From contig OZ037766.1 in NCBI GenBank assembly GCA_964035545.1, positions 26,502,343-26,566,342 on the forward strand: a DNA stretch of 64,000 bases, given 5' to 3'. How positions within the stretch are numbered: the stretch's first letter is position 1; every line of letters starts with the position of its first letter. A program made the position numbers and the translations under genes. Shown one piece after another: positions 1 through 12,200 of this stretch. This DNA is from Bugula neritina (Eukaryota; Bryozoa; Gymnolaemata; Cheilostomatida; Bugulidae). Under the pieces are notes generated by a model. The model made no database searches, was not told the DNA's origin, and saw only the letters and a program-made list of their open reading frames with translations.

Positions 1-2
1 TA

Positions 3-124
3 AGTTCTTTTATTTTATTATTAAATTCTGCTTTGAAATTTTTGTGAGAACACAACTTCTTATGCTACATTTCTAATTTGGAACACAGGCTTTTCTTAAT
101 TTCTCTATTACTGCACCTACTTCC
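3..124 (-). mobile_element. Small dispersed inverted-repeat element, copy 1 (left end outside window)
   Basis: About 120 bp closely similar to 13613-13780 and, in the opposite sense, to 6884-7020. Shared words include ACAGGCTTTTCTTAATTTCT and TTGCTACGTTTCTAAT-like stretches. In the complete copy at 13613 the two ends are inverted repeats, so this is a MITE-type element with no coding capacity. It lies just upstream of the B-box 2 exon of TRIM copy A. Confidence 0.6.
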
Positions 125-350
125 TTTCAGATTCTCAACTGGAATTCTTTGACTAATACAATTTGACTGCATCCCAAACCATAAATAGTTTGTCTAGATG
201 TAGCTCATTGGTTAAAATATTGTATCACATGGCAACATATGTTTGTTCTCAGCTGAAAAGCACTTTCAATAAGTAAACAAGTCAGAAACATAAAGTAGTT
301 TTTGAATTTTTCCAAACTTTCAATCTAAAAAATAAAACTTTTTGCTACAG

Positions 351-3300
351 TTTCATGATGGATATCAGATTGACTTCTCTAAGAAGAAGCATAAGCAGAT
401 AAGTATCGAAGTATACAGAGCGTCGCCAAACAAGTTTGTCGTGTGCGAGAAACCTGGCCACTCCAACCAACAACTTACAAAAGCCTGCAGAAACTGTCAC
501 AAGCTCTTCTGTGACAAGTGTGACACAAAAGCTGCCTGTGATGTGAATGGAGGTAAATTATTAGCAAAATATGTGATTGTATCTCTTGTGACAAAAATAT
601 AGCATGTGTTACAACATAGTTGGTTACTAAATAGTATGACCGAAAACTTTAATTATTTGTATTGCAGCCGTAAAAAATGTTACTTGTGGTCATTTATATT
701 GATAACTCTAAATGCTTATCACTTTTTTTTGTATTTAGTCTGCACTGTAAAGATACATTCTTAATTTTTCTAAAACTCAAGTTTATCAAACAAATTTGCA
801 ACAACCAAAGTTATTTATGTTTACACTTAACTTAACTGCATTATTTTAATTTCTATCTTGTGTTCATAAAGATTCTCATCATACTACTCATGTTTTACTG
901 TTCTCAAATTTGAAGATTTTTTTCAACCTAATTTAATGTGATGATGCCTAGATGATCTTATACAATATGTCTATATTTTATATCATGTGACTAGGCAGTT
1001 TTAAAATTTAGTAAATCATGTGACTGAGCAGCCCTATAATTTCTTAATAGATCATATAACTAAGCAATCCCATACTTTAGAACTTTGTTTTAATGTCTCT
1101 AAAACATTTTCTTTTCACAGCCAAAGTTCATGACCCAAGAGAGATTGAGAACTTGTCTGTAGAACTTAAGGATATACTGAGTAAGAAGATGGAGTTGTGT
1201 TCTGGTAAGATAACAGATATCATACGTCTGCAGAAGAACACGTCTGGAGATCTTTGTGACATTCAAGAGAAAGTCGGACAAATGCTGGAAGAAGTTGATA
1301 GAACTGCTGAAGATCACGTAATGTGAAAAATATCTTCTGCTGCTTCTGAGCTTTCATATATATTCGTAGTTGCCATAATGAACAACATCAGTTCTTTGAA
1401 AATTTTTAGCTAGTTAGGCAAAAACAATTTATAAAAAAATATAGTCAACATTTTTAATGAAAAATTTAAATTAGAAATTGTTTTAATGAAATCTCTGACT
1501 CAACAAATGTCCTGCTGACAAGCTAACACACCTTGAGCCAAAATACAGACAAAAAGATTACTTAACAAGAACTATACATTTTTTAATGATGTTAATTTTT
1601 TGTTCACTTTGTGCATTTAATTATGCATTTATTGTAGATATCAATGATCAAATCAAAGGCAGATCAGCTAAAGAACGAAATAACTTTGCATCTGAATCAG
1701 AGCAGTAATCAAGTGGATGTGTTTAGTTCGTCTTTAATGGCAAAGAAAGATCAGCTCGATGACCTTTGGACATCAACTCAACATCTTATCACTCAGGTTA
1801 GTCTCTCCTTGCCCGATATTGCAGTGTTGAAGAAAACTTAGGCTATTTTAGCCTATTATAATTTAGATATAACTGCTTCCAAGCTTACTGAGATTATTCA
1901 AGAGCTTAAAAGTTATTTGTTTAAATTTTACTCATCAATAGGTGGGAGCTGATCCTAAACTGTTTGAGGTAGTAATGAGAAATTAAAAAAAACTTGTGCT
2001 CCGGATGAGAAATACTATCAGACATTATTTTCTCGCAATATTTTTAATGATCTCACCCTAAATGTTACCGTGGAAACTGCACTTTTTGATGGCCGAAGCA
2101 GATTGACTTCATGACTGTAAGACTATGATTTACTACATGCAGCTACAAATACACATGTTATACAGCGTGAAAACCCAGTTGGTGTTGTAGAACAGAGATG
2201 CTGAAGTAGTTCGACAGTATAAAGCTAGGAGTGATCAGTTGGATAGAGCTGTGACAATTGAACTTGGATTCTGTCATCTCTCTAGAAAGATGTTGAGTTA
2301 CACTGGGTCAGGTGAGTTGTAAATGATGTAAAGTAATTACATTTTCAGCTAAAGATATGACATCTAAGAATTGGTAGTAATTTAGTACATAGTATTTGCC
2401 AAATATTGTAAGCTATGAAGGTTAATTCCAGTTATCAGCAATTAAATGCAAAAAATATAATTGTATTTTAGTTGGCTTCATAACACATATAATGATGCAC
2501 TTAGACGTCACTGTTGTTGTTTTAGTCTGCTGACACACTATTCTAATATAATAATAAATCATGCAAATAATCTTTTACTTGTAAGCATTTTATATAATTC
2601 TTAATGATGTCAAAAATTTTATGAAAATTTTAGTTCAAAATATATTAGGTATTAGTATTCATTAATGTGCAAAATAAAATATAGAAACGATGCTACACTT
2701 CTCTACTTCTAAAACAAGTGTCTATGTAATAACGTGAGCATATATTATTATACAGATGAAGACATAGATTTAGGACTGGAGCTAGAACCTTCCTCTCCAT
2801 CCAGTCTACACTTTAGAATTAAAGAGAAAAACTCGACAGTTCACTGTTCAACTGTTTGCTGGACTTTGGAAGGCCACTTCCTCTGTGGTAGAGACTCTCT
2901 AATGGAGGTAGTTTAGTGGTCCAATATGGCCTACGTCATAATCTTATAATCGATTATAATCTATTAGTTGAAGCAGATGCAAAAACATTGTTTTCTAAAA
3001 ATAAACTTTGCGTTTTAGCAAAATATTAATTAAGAAGTTATTCACTGTAGCAGTTGCAATGCAAACCTAAAACTAATAATAAATAATTATATGGGTAAGG
3101 CTAAAACCACAGTTTCTATGAAACATGATTGGCAATGTTTCACTAATTGAATTTTGAGTTAAAGTATAATTATTTAGTTATTCCACAGAGCAACAATTCC
3201 TCAAGCTATGAATATCTGTTTAATCTAATGCTATTAAAAATATACATTCTTTGCCTACTTTTAATGACTGCTTGCATTTTGCTTCCATTTGTACCTTGCC

Positions 3301-4261
3301 TACATTTAACTACTGTTTGTGTTTTGCTTACCTCCAAATAATTCTTGTAATTTGTCTACATTTAAATACAGCTTGTGCTTTGCAGGTGAGACACAGTGAC
3401 AATGTGAATGTGCTGAAGAACCTAAAGACTACAAATGCCAATGGAGTTGCTTTACACAAGCAGGGTTACCTGGTACTTCACTGGGCTAACAATAAGAACT
3501 ACATCATACTCTATTCTCCTGAACTCACGTTTATAAAGCTGTTTGGAGAGTTCTTTAGAACTACAGACAAGTTCTCCCACATGTCCTCCTCAGAGAAGCA
3601 CGTGGTAGCAGTGGATCCTGACACCAAACAGCTGAGAGTCTACGGGACGAATGGGGACAGTCTCTTTGACATGAAGCTTGTGGGTATGATGAGACCGTGG
3701 GGAGTTCATTACCTCCAAGATGGCTGCGTCCTCGTCTCTGACTTTATGGCTGGCAGTGTGAGAAAGTACAAGGTGTTACCAGGTCATAGCGAGCCTATCT
3801 GGGTGTGCCGAGATTTAGAATCTCCGGTTGGAATAACGACAGACTTTTCAGGGATAATTTATGTAGCGAGTTTTACAGGAAGCAAGATTTATGTTCTCTC
3901 ACATGAAGGTCAGTTATAAATAAATAATTCTAGTATTTCCTAATTGTATGCTTCCTATTATTTACAGCACTTGCATGTACATGTTTTACACATGCAGCAT
4001 TATAAACCTTTTCTCTTAAAAGAACTTAAAATTTGTTACTTCAGGCATATACACAAAAAGCTCCTTACTTCTAAAATCGTGGCTGTGACATATTCGTATT
4101 TATGTCCAACAGGTGTCAAGCTGAAGGTATTGACCCACAAGAAGTTGCAGAACGTGAAAGAAGTGTACGACATTGACATAGTAGACGACCAGCTAGTCTT
4201 AGCCTGTGGGGTAGATGGACTTGCCTGCTTCGAACTTACATTTGAGGCAGTTGTACTCTAG
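351..4261 (+). CDS. TRIM-like protein, copy A (B-box 2, coiled coil, NHL-like propeller); 5' exons outside window
   Basis: Exons 351-552, 1121-1317, 1638-1796, 2191-2311, 2756-2907, 3386-3908 and 4113-4261 (stop TAG). Each is bounded by AG and GT, and the phases join into 501 codons. The first exon encodes a B-box 2 (C-x2-H ... C-x2-C-x4-C-x2-C, around CRNCHKLFCDKCD). The next three encode a predicted coiled coil, and the last three a beta-propeller-like C-terminus with NHL-like strands (RPWGVHYLQDGCVLVSDF, SPVGITTDFSGIIYVASF). By comparison with copy C, the RING and B-box 1 exons should lie upstream of base 1. TRIM proteins of this layout are usually cytoplasmic E3 ubiquitin ligases; the substrate is unknown. 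Copy A has two introns (1797-2190 and 2908-3385) absent from copies B and C, while the joined exon length of the propeller part (152+523=675) equals theirs exactly. Confidence 0.88.
1945..2045 (+). mobile_element. Degenerate copy of the small dispersed element
   Basis: GAGAAATTAAAAAAAACTTG followed by GTGCTCC and TTTTCTCGCAA resembles the copies at 6884-7020 and 13613-13780, with many changes. It lies inside intron 1797-2190, which is present only in TRIM copy A. Confidence 0.35.
3251..3385 (+). repeat. Three tandem copies of a 34-bp 3' splice-site segment
   Basis: A segment beginning TTGCCTAC and ending in a T-rich run plus GCTT or GCAG starts at 3251, 3296 and 3352. The third copy is the functional pyrimidine tract and AG acceptor of the exon at 3386; the first two end GCTT in place of GCAG. 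Spacer lengths between copies differ (about 11 and 22 bp). Confidence 0.7.
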
Positions 4262-6240
4262 GGCTACCCGCTTGCATATCTCTTACAGAGCTTACATTTT
4301 AATGACCATACATAATATTATATTGTATTATTATATAGTTTTTAGCTTATAATCATTTGTAAGCAACTTATTTTTAGCTGTTTGAAAGTTTATATAATTC
4401 TTGTTTTCAGGTGCATGTTTAAGTTTGATGATTGAATGCTTAAAGGTCCCGTTTATTAGAATGACAACTTTCTATTCCTCAACTAGTATATTATATCTAC
4501 TTTAAAGATTTATCCATTCTTTAATTTAATTATTTATGTAAATGTATTCTGCAACCATATCAATGCGAGTATTAAAAATGAATTATTGACACAATGCTAT
4601 TTTACTGCAATTAAAATAAATTATTATTTTATCATAAAGCTATTCTAATTTGTTATCTAGAACCTTCTAGAGTCTAGACTGTAAATAGTATCTTGTAGTC
4701 TGTGGTGTACATTGTATATGATACACTGTAGTCTGTGGTGTACACTGTAAATAATACATTACATGGTACAAAGTGTGTTGCAATATATACAGCATAAATG
4801 GCACATTGCATGATACATGCAGCCAGTGTAATGTAGTATGTGCATAGGGCATAATTTAAAGGCTAAAACTTGATTTCCTCTCCTTTATTCAATATTTGAG
4901 ACCAGATTAATTAAAGCACTATATCATTTATTTACCACCAACTTCTTAAAGGATTGCTCAATCTTAGTTTATTACAATCACATTATAATTATGAACTATA
5001 ATCTAATGGGTATGCAAACAATTGTGACTTTGCAAAGGGATATATGCCTAGAAAACAGCTTTTCAAAATTCCAATTTTGAGGGAGGTAAAGTTTTCAGCC
5101 ATGAAAAAGAATAGCCTAATACGTGACGTGTGAACGCCAGTAACTATGCTGCACGTGCTAACTATAACGCTAGTATTCAAGGTTGCTGAGCGAAACATCA
5201 ACCAATAACGCTCAAGCAGTTACAGCGCGCTATATAGGTCAGCTTTGGTGTGCCCGTAATATTGCACAATCTGACCTAGTTTAGATCGCTCGCAGGCATT
5301 CATTCTAAGGAATGTATGATTTTGCAATGCTTTTTTCTAATGTTTACAAGCAAAATATGGCCTAATGTTATCACATACATGTTATTTAAAATGTCAAAAA
5401 ACTATAGATTGAGATAATTCACATTTGCACTTCTATAAATATACAAATTTCGAGCTGAAAGATCACATCTCACAGTCATATTTCTATAGTTATTCATTTG
5501 TATAGTCACGTGACCAGCAGGAATGCTGGCGCTGTTACGTCACATTTCCCAGCTCATTTCAAAATCGGCGTTTTGGCTGTTACCAATCTACACCCTCAAC
5601 TTCAACTAACTTTTTCTACCTTTGGTCAAATGCTTTTTGCCAATGCATGCTTAGAAAAACACAATATTATGTGTGTTTGACCTAAATGGCCATTTATTAG
5701 GCAAGATAGAGCAATCCTTTAAGGCAACTTTATTATTATAGGAATTTCGAGCAGTTATGTCATAACTCGGTTATGTAAGTTCTACACTCCTTTGTAATGT
5801 CATTATGCAAGTGCTATATATACTTATCTTTATAGTGCAATGGTGCAAATGTTATCTACCCTTATAAAGTATATTATAGGTATCATATATTCTAATTAGT
5901 CATAATATGATATTATATTCTTGATATTACACTTGTGTAGTGTATTTATTACCAATCCATAAAATATACACACCTATATGTACATGATATTGCATATTAT
6001 AGCATAAAAAGTTATAAAAGTATGAACATGTGAGTGAAATGTATATCAAAATTATTCTAATTTAATGAAATTTTACAAGTAGATTTTTTCAGAATGAACA
6101 TATAATACTATAATATAATACAAACTTACATGGCTTTCTTATAGAAGTTGTCATCCCTTATCATTTTTCTGATTATTATAAAACTTAATATACCATAAAA
6201 GTCATAACTTTGCAAAAAAATAAGCCTGTGGTCAATGCAT
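4262..6240. other. Intergenic region between tail-to-tail TRIM copies A and B
   Basis: No coding exon recognised. It carries the 3' ends of both genes and the inverted-repeat element at 4945-5723. AT-rich runs containing AATAAA around 4610-4620 could serve copy A as a polyadenylation signal. Confidence 0.6.
4945..5723. mobile_element. Non-autonomous DNA transposon, about 779 bp, with 21-bp terminal inverted repeats
   Basis: The left end reads CTTAAAGGATTGCTCAATCT and the right end is its reverse complement with one change. CAACTT sits just outside the left end and again one base beyond the right end, a possible target duplication. The interior is less AT-rich than its surroundings and has no plausible reading frame. 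I cannot assign the superfamily. Confidence 0.65.
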
Positions 6241-9200
6241 TTATCTAACCAATGCCTCATACATCATTCTAAACTGTAGTACACCGTATACACCACAGGC
6301 TAAGCTGACTACTTCGCTGTCGACTGTGATGTCATATATCTCCTTGACCTCTTGCAGTTCTGGATGAGTCAGTTCTTTCATCTTCTTTCCTGCAAATCAA
6401 ATGTAGAAGAGTAGTTGATCTCTAGTGCTATGTTCAATAGTAGAATGTAGAATAGTACTCGATCTCTAGTGCTATATACAATAGTTTACACTTCAAGTTT
6501 TTGTTTTAACAACTGTGACATCTGGTACTTGTATGGTATAGAACAATTTCCATTGACAACAATTGCCTTTACCATTGTGCTACTTCTATTCAAATTCCAT
6601 GATGCAACAGTAATTGTGAGGATAGCACAGTATTATACGTGCACATTGCTCTATTTGGTATGGTACAAGTATAAAGTATGTGTTTAAATTGTTTGTTGAC
6701 AGATAGTTTAAAGTTTTTGCAATGAGAATTTAATGGATAAAAACAAAACAATTTTTTTTAACTTTTTGGTAATAATGAGGTATTAAAGACAAGTATACTG
6801 CCTACACCTAACCCAATTTACCACATTTATCAGTTAAAGTTGATTAATTTTAAAGTTTGTGGCGGTTGATTTGTCTTTCTAGAGGTAGGTGCAGCATTGA
6901 ATAAATTGATTAGTAAAAACTCGTGTTCTAGATAGAAAATGTAGCAAAAGAAGTTGTGTTCTCGCAAGAAATTTACCCGTACTCCAAACTGAAACTTATA
7001 AGGCAAATTAAAGAACTTGGGCTATTGAGATTTTCTGACTACTCACCCTGTTGAGAGATAATATATATTCTCTTAGCGCTGAAACTAGCTACGTAGATGA
7101 ACCCTGCGGCATCTGTTGTCAGACCAACTGGGGCTACAAGGTCTGCGCACATCCACAGAGAGTGTTGGTTCCCTTCCGTCAGTCTGTACTTCCTTACACA
7201 ACCTCCGACAAAGTCTGACACCAGCACCGTGCCATCTGGCAAGGAATGCACTCCCCATGGCCTCTTACACTCAAGAAGTTTAGTGCTAAACTGGAACTCT
7301 CCTTTTGCGTTGTACACATTTAGCAGCTTTTCATCTGGATTCATAGCTATAGCTTGAGTTTTAGTGGCCGACAGTTGAGAATATTTGTCGGTGGCTCTGT
7401 AAAACTCTCCAAACAGTTTCATGAAAACTAATTCTGGTGAATACAAGATGATGTAGTTCTTTTCATTTTCCCAGTGTAATGCTAAGTAGCCTTGTTTGTG
7501 TTTTGCAACGCCATTCACACTTGTAGAACTCACTTTGATCTTTGATTTCAGTGTAGAGCTGTCCAGAATCTCCAAGGCGTTGTCTTGTCCACACAGCAAC
7601 TCTGTGTTTGCTATAGAACTAATGGAAGTACAGTGTCCATTCTCTTTCTTCTCCTTCATTATCAAGTCTAGGTAGAATGGAAGAGCCTCTCTTAACTGCA
7701 CTTCAACATCCCTGTGTTCCACTGTAACAACAAATTTGCAATATTTAAAAACTCCATATATAAGCTTGTTTATTTAGTTTCAGAGTTATATAGACCACTG
7801 AGAAATATTTTTATGAAAACTTACAGAATTTTTATGATTATTAATTTCAAGTTGAATTAGTATTTTTACATAGTCTATATGTGTGATAATTTCAAGCAGT
7901 AGTAAAAATTGCCACTTTACTAATTCAGCAATGGATAAGTTCTCGAACAGCTAATATTTTTAAAACCTTTCAACTGTAAAAAAGCAGTATAATACCAATG
8001 TTTACAGTAAGTAAATTTAGGGAGCAGCCGTGGTCTAGGGGTCAGAGCGTTTGTCTAGTAAGCACCAAGGCCATGGTGATGTTAGGAAGAGTATCCAGTC
8101 ATAATTGCTCCTGTGCCCCATCTGAATAAGTTCTTAGCCCGAGTTAGCGAAAAACCCTTTTCATCAGGGGTTTCTCATAGGGATGGAGACTATAAACTTG
8201 CGTGAGAGTTTACAGTAAATTTATGGTATTACAAGCACTTGAAAGATATTGCTTTGAAAATAACATTTGATTTGAAAATAAGAGTCATGATCACCTGTTT
8301 TAACCAGCATCTTTCTGGTAGGAAACTGACAAAGTCCGATCTGCAGGTTTACAGCCGAAGTTATCTCCTCTTTAGTAGACCTGTACTGAGTCACAATGTC
8401 TGAGTCATGTCTCTGAGTGAGGAGTTGGTGGGTGGTCTTCCAAAGCTGGCCAATATATCCCTTAGTCTTGGCTAGCTCGCTCCTGTACTCAGTGGCTACA
8501 GTGTCATTGTCTATTCTGTACAGGTGAATCATGGTTTTTAGTGCCTCTGCTTTTTGCTTTATTATCTCTATCTATTGGCAAATTTTCAACAATACATTAA
8601 AGGTGATATAGCTCCAAACACAGTCTGTGTTATTAAAAAGGTTGGAATTTACTTAATTTGTTCAACATGGTGTCAGATGCATTATGAAGTAATGTTACTA
8701 GATAGACAAACGAAATGTCAAGAGCTAGTGTCTTGTCAAAGTATTGTCACAATTTGCATTGGGGCCAATGGAAAATAATTATAAGAACAAAAGTATTGCA
8801 CTTTCTAACATAAAATATGAACGGGTTGAACTCGAATGATATTTGTTGAATTGTTTTATAAAAAAAACTGGATAGAATAGAAACACTAAATCAGGTGTCA
8901 GACCAGCAAAAACTAAAAGTGCTATATATTAAAAGAACATGATTTTAAAACAGCCCAAATAATGTCTGGGCTTTGGGTTGTCTAATTAAGGTCATCAATT
9001 AACATAAATTCTTTTTATAGAATAATGTTGAACTATTGACATGGGAAACATGGCAAACCATCTTATCCCTCCTTCCCATCAGCAGTGAGATGGCGGGAAG
9101 TAACAGTCATACACTGTGAGCACCCATGACTAAACTTGGCAAAACAATTATGTTGTAAGTTTTATTGGCTGGCAATTGTTCGAAGAGTTTACTACTAGGC

Positions 9201-12200
9201 AGGGCTCAGTAAAGCAGCGTACCATTTAGATCATTAGGTGTATATGTAACAAGAGATATTTAGAAATGTGCAAAACTTTGATTTTGAGTATGCAAAAGAA
9301 GAAGCTTTTTTTGACCAAAGTAAATCTAAAAGAAACTACAATTTAAGTTTTTTAAGAATACAAAAATAGTCTGTTGTTGGAAAAACTTGCAGCCTATTTA
9401 GGGTTTCTCCTTTGACAGTACATTCCAATAACTTTGAATGTTTACAGTTGATTTGTACAAAGAAAATAAATTATAAGTGAAAGCAGATAAAACGGATACC
9501 TGCAAGTTTTAAAATATTTATCATTGTTCATTATATTTAATGTTTTATATAATATATTAGAAACTAATTAGGGTGATTCAATATGTTATGTTGTGGGTGT
9601 AAGATGATCTGATGTTGACAAGCTACAAGCTAGCAAGTACTAAAGCTACTGACAAGTGATAGCCGAAGGAAAGCCAACAAGGAACACTCTGGAGCTAGAG
9701 CTTAGCCTGGTAGGTTAACACTACATGGCGCAGTCGGCAGGATATTGAGGAGACAAGAGTTACAAAAGAGAGAAGTGTGTTGTTTGGAGTTCACTAGACT
9801 TCAGAGGTTTATATTTGGAAAAAAGAGTTGAGAAAGGTGGTGAGTGTTGACTTTTGAGCAATTTATAAAGAATACTAATAGATTCAGAATAAGAGTGACT
9901 GCGAAAGGAACTGAGAATTAAACTTTGAGAGACACGGATGCCCAGAGATTGAAACTGAGAGTACAGTGCATAATCACGAGATAGCTGCTTAAAATTAAAT
10001 TGTTTTATTTACTCTATTAAAACTGCTCAAGTGTAGTATGGCTCATGAAGACATCAAATTAGACCTTAATGCTTTTCCTAAATTAAAGTTGGATGAAAGC
10101 AACATAACCAAATCTTGGAACTCATGGCTCATTCAATTTAAATTGAGTATAGAAGTTACTTCCCTTAATGCAGGGTTTGAAGTAGTAGGGGATGAACAGG
10201 TTAGCAGATTTAGAGGTAGGAGAAAGCTTTTAGCTCTGTTAGGAGCTGTAGGATCAGAAGGTCTTGATACTTTACAGTCATTAGGTTTTGATTTGAATAA
10301 TAACTCTGATGATGGATATGAGTTAGCCTTAGACTTACTGCAATCTCACTATGATAGAGATGATACATTTTATGTGAAAACCATGAAGTTTGTCACTGTG
10401 ACCCAAGCTTGTGGAGAAAACGAAATTGATTATTTGCTAAGAGTTGAGAAGCTAAGTAGAGCAATAAACTTTGGCAATAATGATGATGTTAGAATGGGAT
10501 TTGCAGTTGCACTAGCAGTTAATGGTCTAAGAAATGCAGGATTACGTAGACATTTGTTGCAGCATGCTAACCTAAGCTGGGAACAGCTGAAAAGAAAAAG
10601 TCGTGCTGCACATTTAAGTAAACTTACTGAGGATGCTTTAAATGCAATAAACAATGAATGCATAGATGAACAGTCAATTGGTAGACTCACATATTCTTAC
10701 CAAGCTAATGGTAACTCAGAACATTGTAAGAAAAGAGATAAAGTCCTACATAGATCTAATTATGATAAGATAACTTCTATCAATAGAGACAACTCTTTTT
10801 CAAAGAAAAAGGAGGCATGTAATTCATATCAACATTGTAGTTATAAATCGCAAAATGCTTACAAAAGTCATGGTAGATGCTTTAGATGTGACCGTACAGG
10901 ACATTATGTGAGAAACTGCCCTAAAACCCGTTGCTACATGTGCAAGGAATTCGGCCACATTGCTCAAGATTGTTCTGATAACGAAAGATACCATCACAAA
11001 AAGAGATATGTGGAACAAAGAGAAAACAGGATCGGAGTTATGGACTCCTTAAAATCAGTGAAGTTTTCTAAAAAGAGTGATGTGACTTATAATCACAATG
11101 TCAGTCCTAAAATAACAAGGACTTTACTAGTTAGTGGTAGGCGTGTAGAATTCTTGCTAGATACTGGGTCTGAGGTTTCTACACTTACTGAGGCGACTGC
11201 AGAAAAGTTGAACATTAAATTAAAGGAACCAGATAAGCATATTACAGGTGTTGATAAGTCTTTGGTGAATGTGCTAGGCAGAGCTAAGGTTTGCATTGGC
11301 GACTTCAACAGATTTGTGGATACCAAGATTTATGTATTGGCAAACTCTACTGAAAATTTGCTTGGTATAGCTGATATTACTAGGTTAAAATTGCTGGATC
11401 TGCAATGTTGATATAAAATGATACATGTGTGTTGTAGATATGGAAAAGTGTATTGATGTTCACTGTAATGATATAAACACATTATTGCAGTGGAATACTA
11501 TTGAATGACAGGCAGAAGCAGTTACCAACAATGTTGTCTGCTCCCGTGAGTTTAACTCATGGAAGACTCTGTAAGCCGACGAGAGAAGTCAGTTGTGACC
11601 CTCGCTGTTGCTTCACGGGGTGTGAGCCGAGTGTAGTCTATATGCAGACCCTCGACATCTCACTTTCAGATAATATGATAAATGTGAGGTTTGACCTCAG
11701 TACTGACATGACATCATCAACATTGCCACTAATGTTGTCTGCTCCTGTGAGTTCCTTAGTTTAACTCATAGAAGACTCTGCAAGCTAGCAAGAGAAGTCA
11801 GCCTTGACCCTTGCTGCTACTTCACTTGCAGATACTATGATAAATGTCAAATTTGGCATTGTTCTTCCCAACAGTGCTAGCATTGCGAGGAGGTGGGATT
11901 CGACATCTAGGACTGAGCCACTTTGAACCACTTTATAATAAGTTTAAGTATTCAAGGGCATTAGTTGAAAGCTAGTTTTGTTTGAATTGATTGCACTTCT
12001 CTTTTAAAAGAAAAGGGCATGTGGAATTATTAGCATCATGATGATGATAATATAGATATGTGTTCTGGTATTCTGAAAATGTGCTCTTGTGCCCTGCTTC
12101 TCTTTTGTAAGGAGGGAGCATGTAAGATGATCTGATGTTGACAAGCTACAAGCTAGCAAGTACTAAAGCTACTGACAAGTGATAGCCGAAGGAAAGCCAA

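Noticed and set aside
5498-5680. 60-codon frame
   Set aside because: Lies wholly inside the 779-bp inverted-repeat element; no similarity to a protein family.
11412-12108. Remnant of a pol gene downstream of gag-protease
   Set aside because: I looked in all frames for reverse transcriptase (YxDD) and integrase (HHCC, DDE) signatures and saw none; only a duplicated noncoding block.
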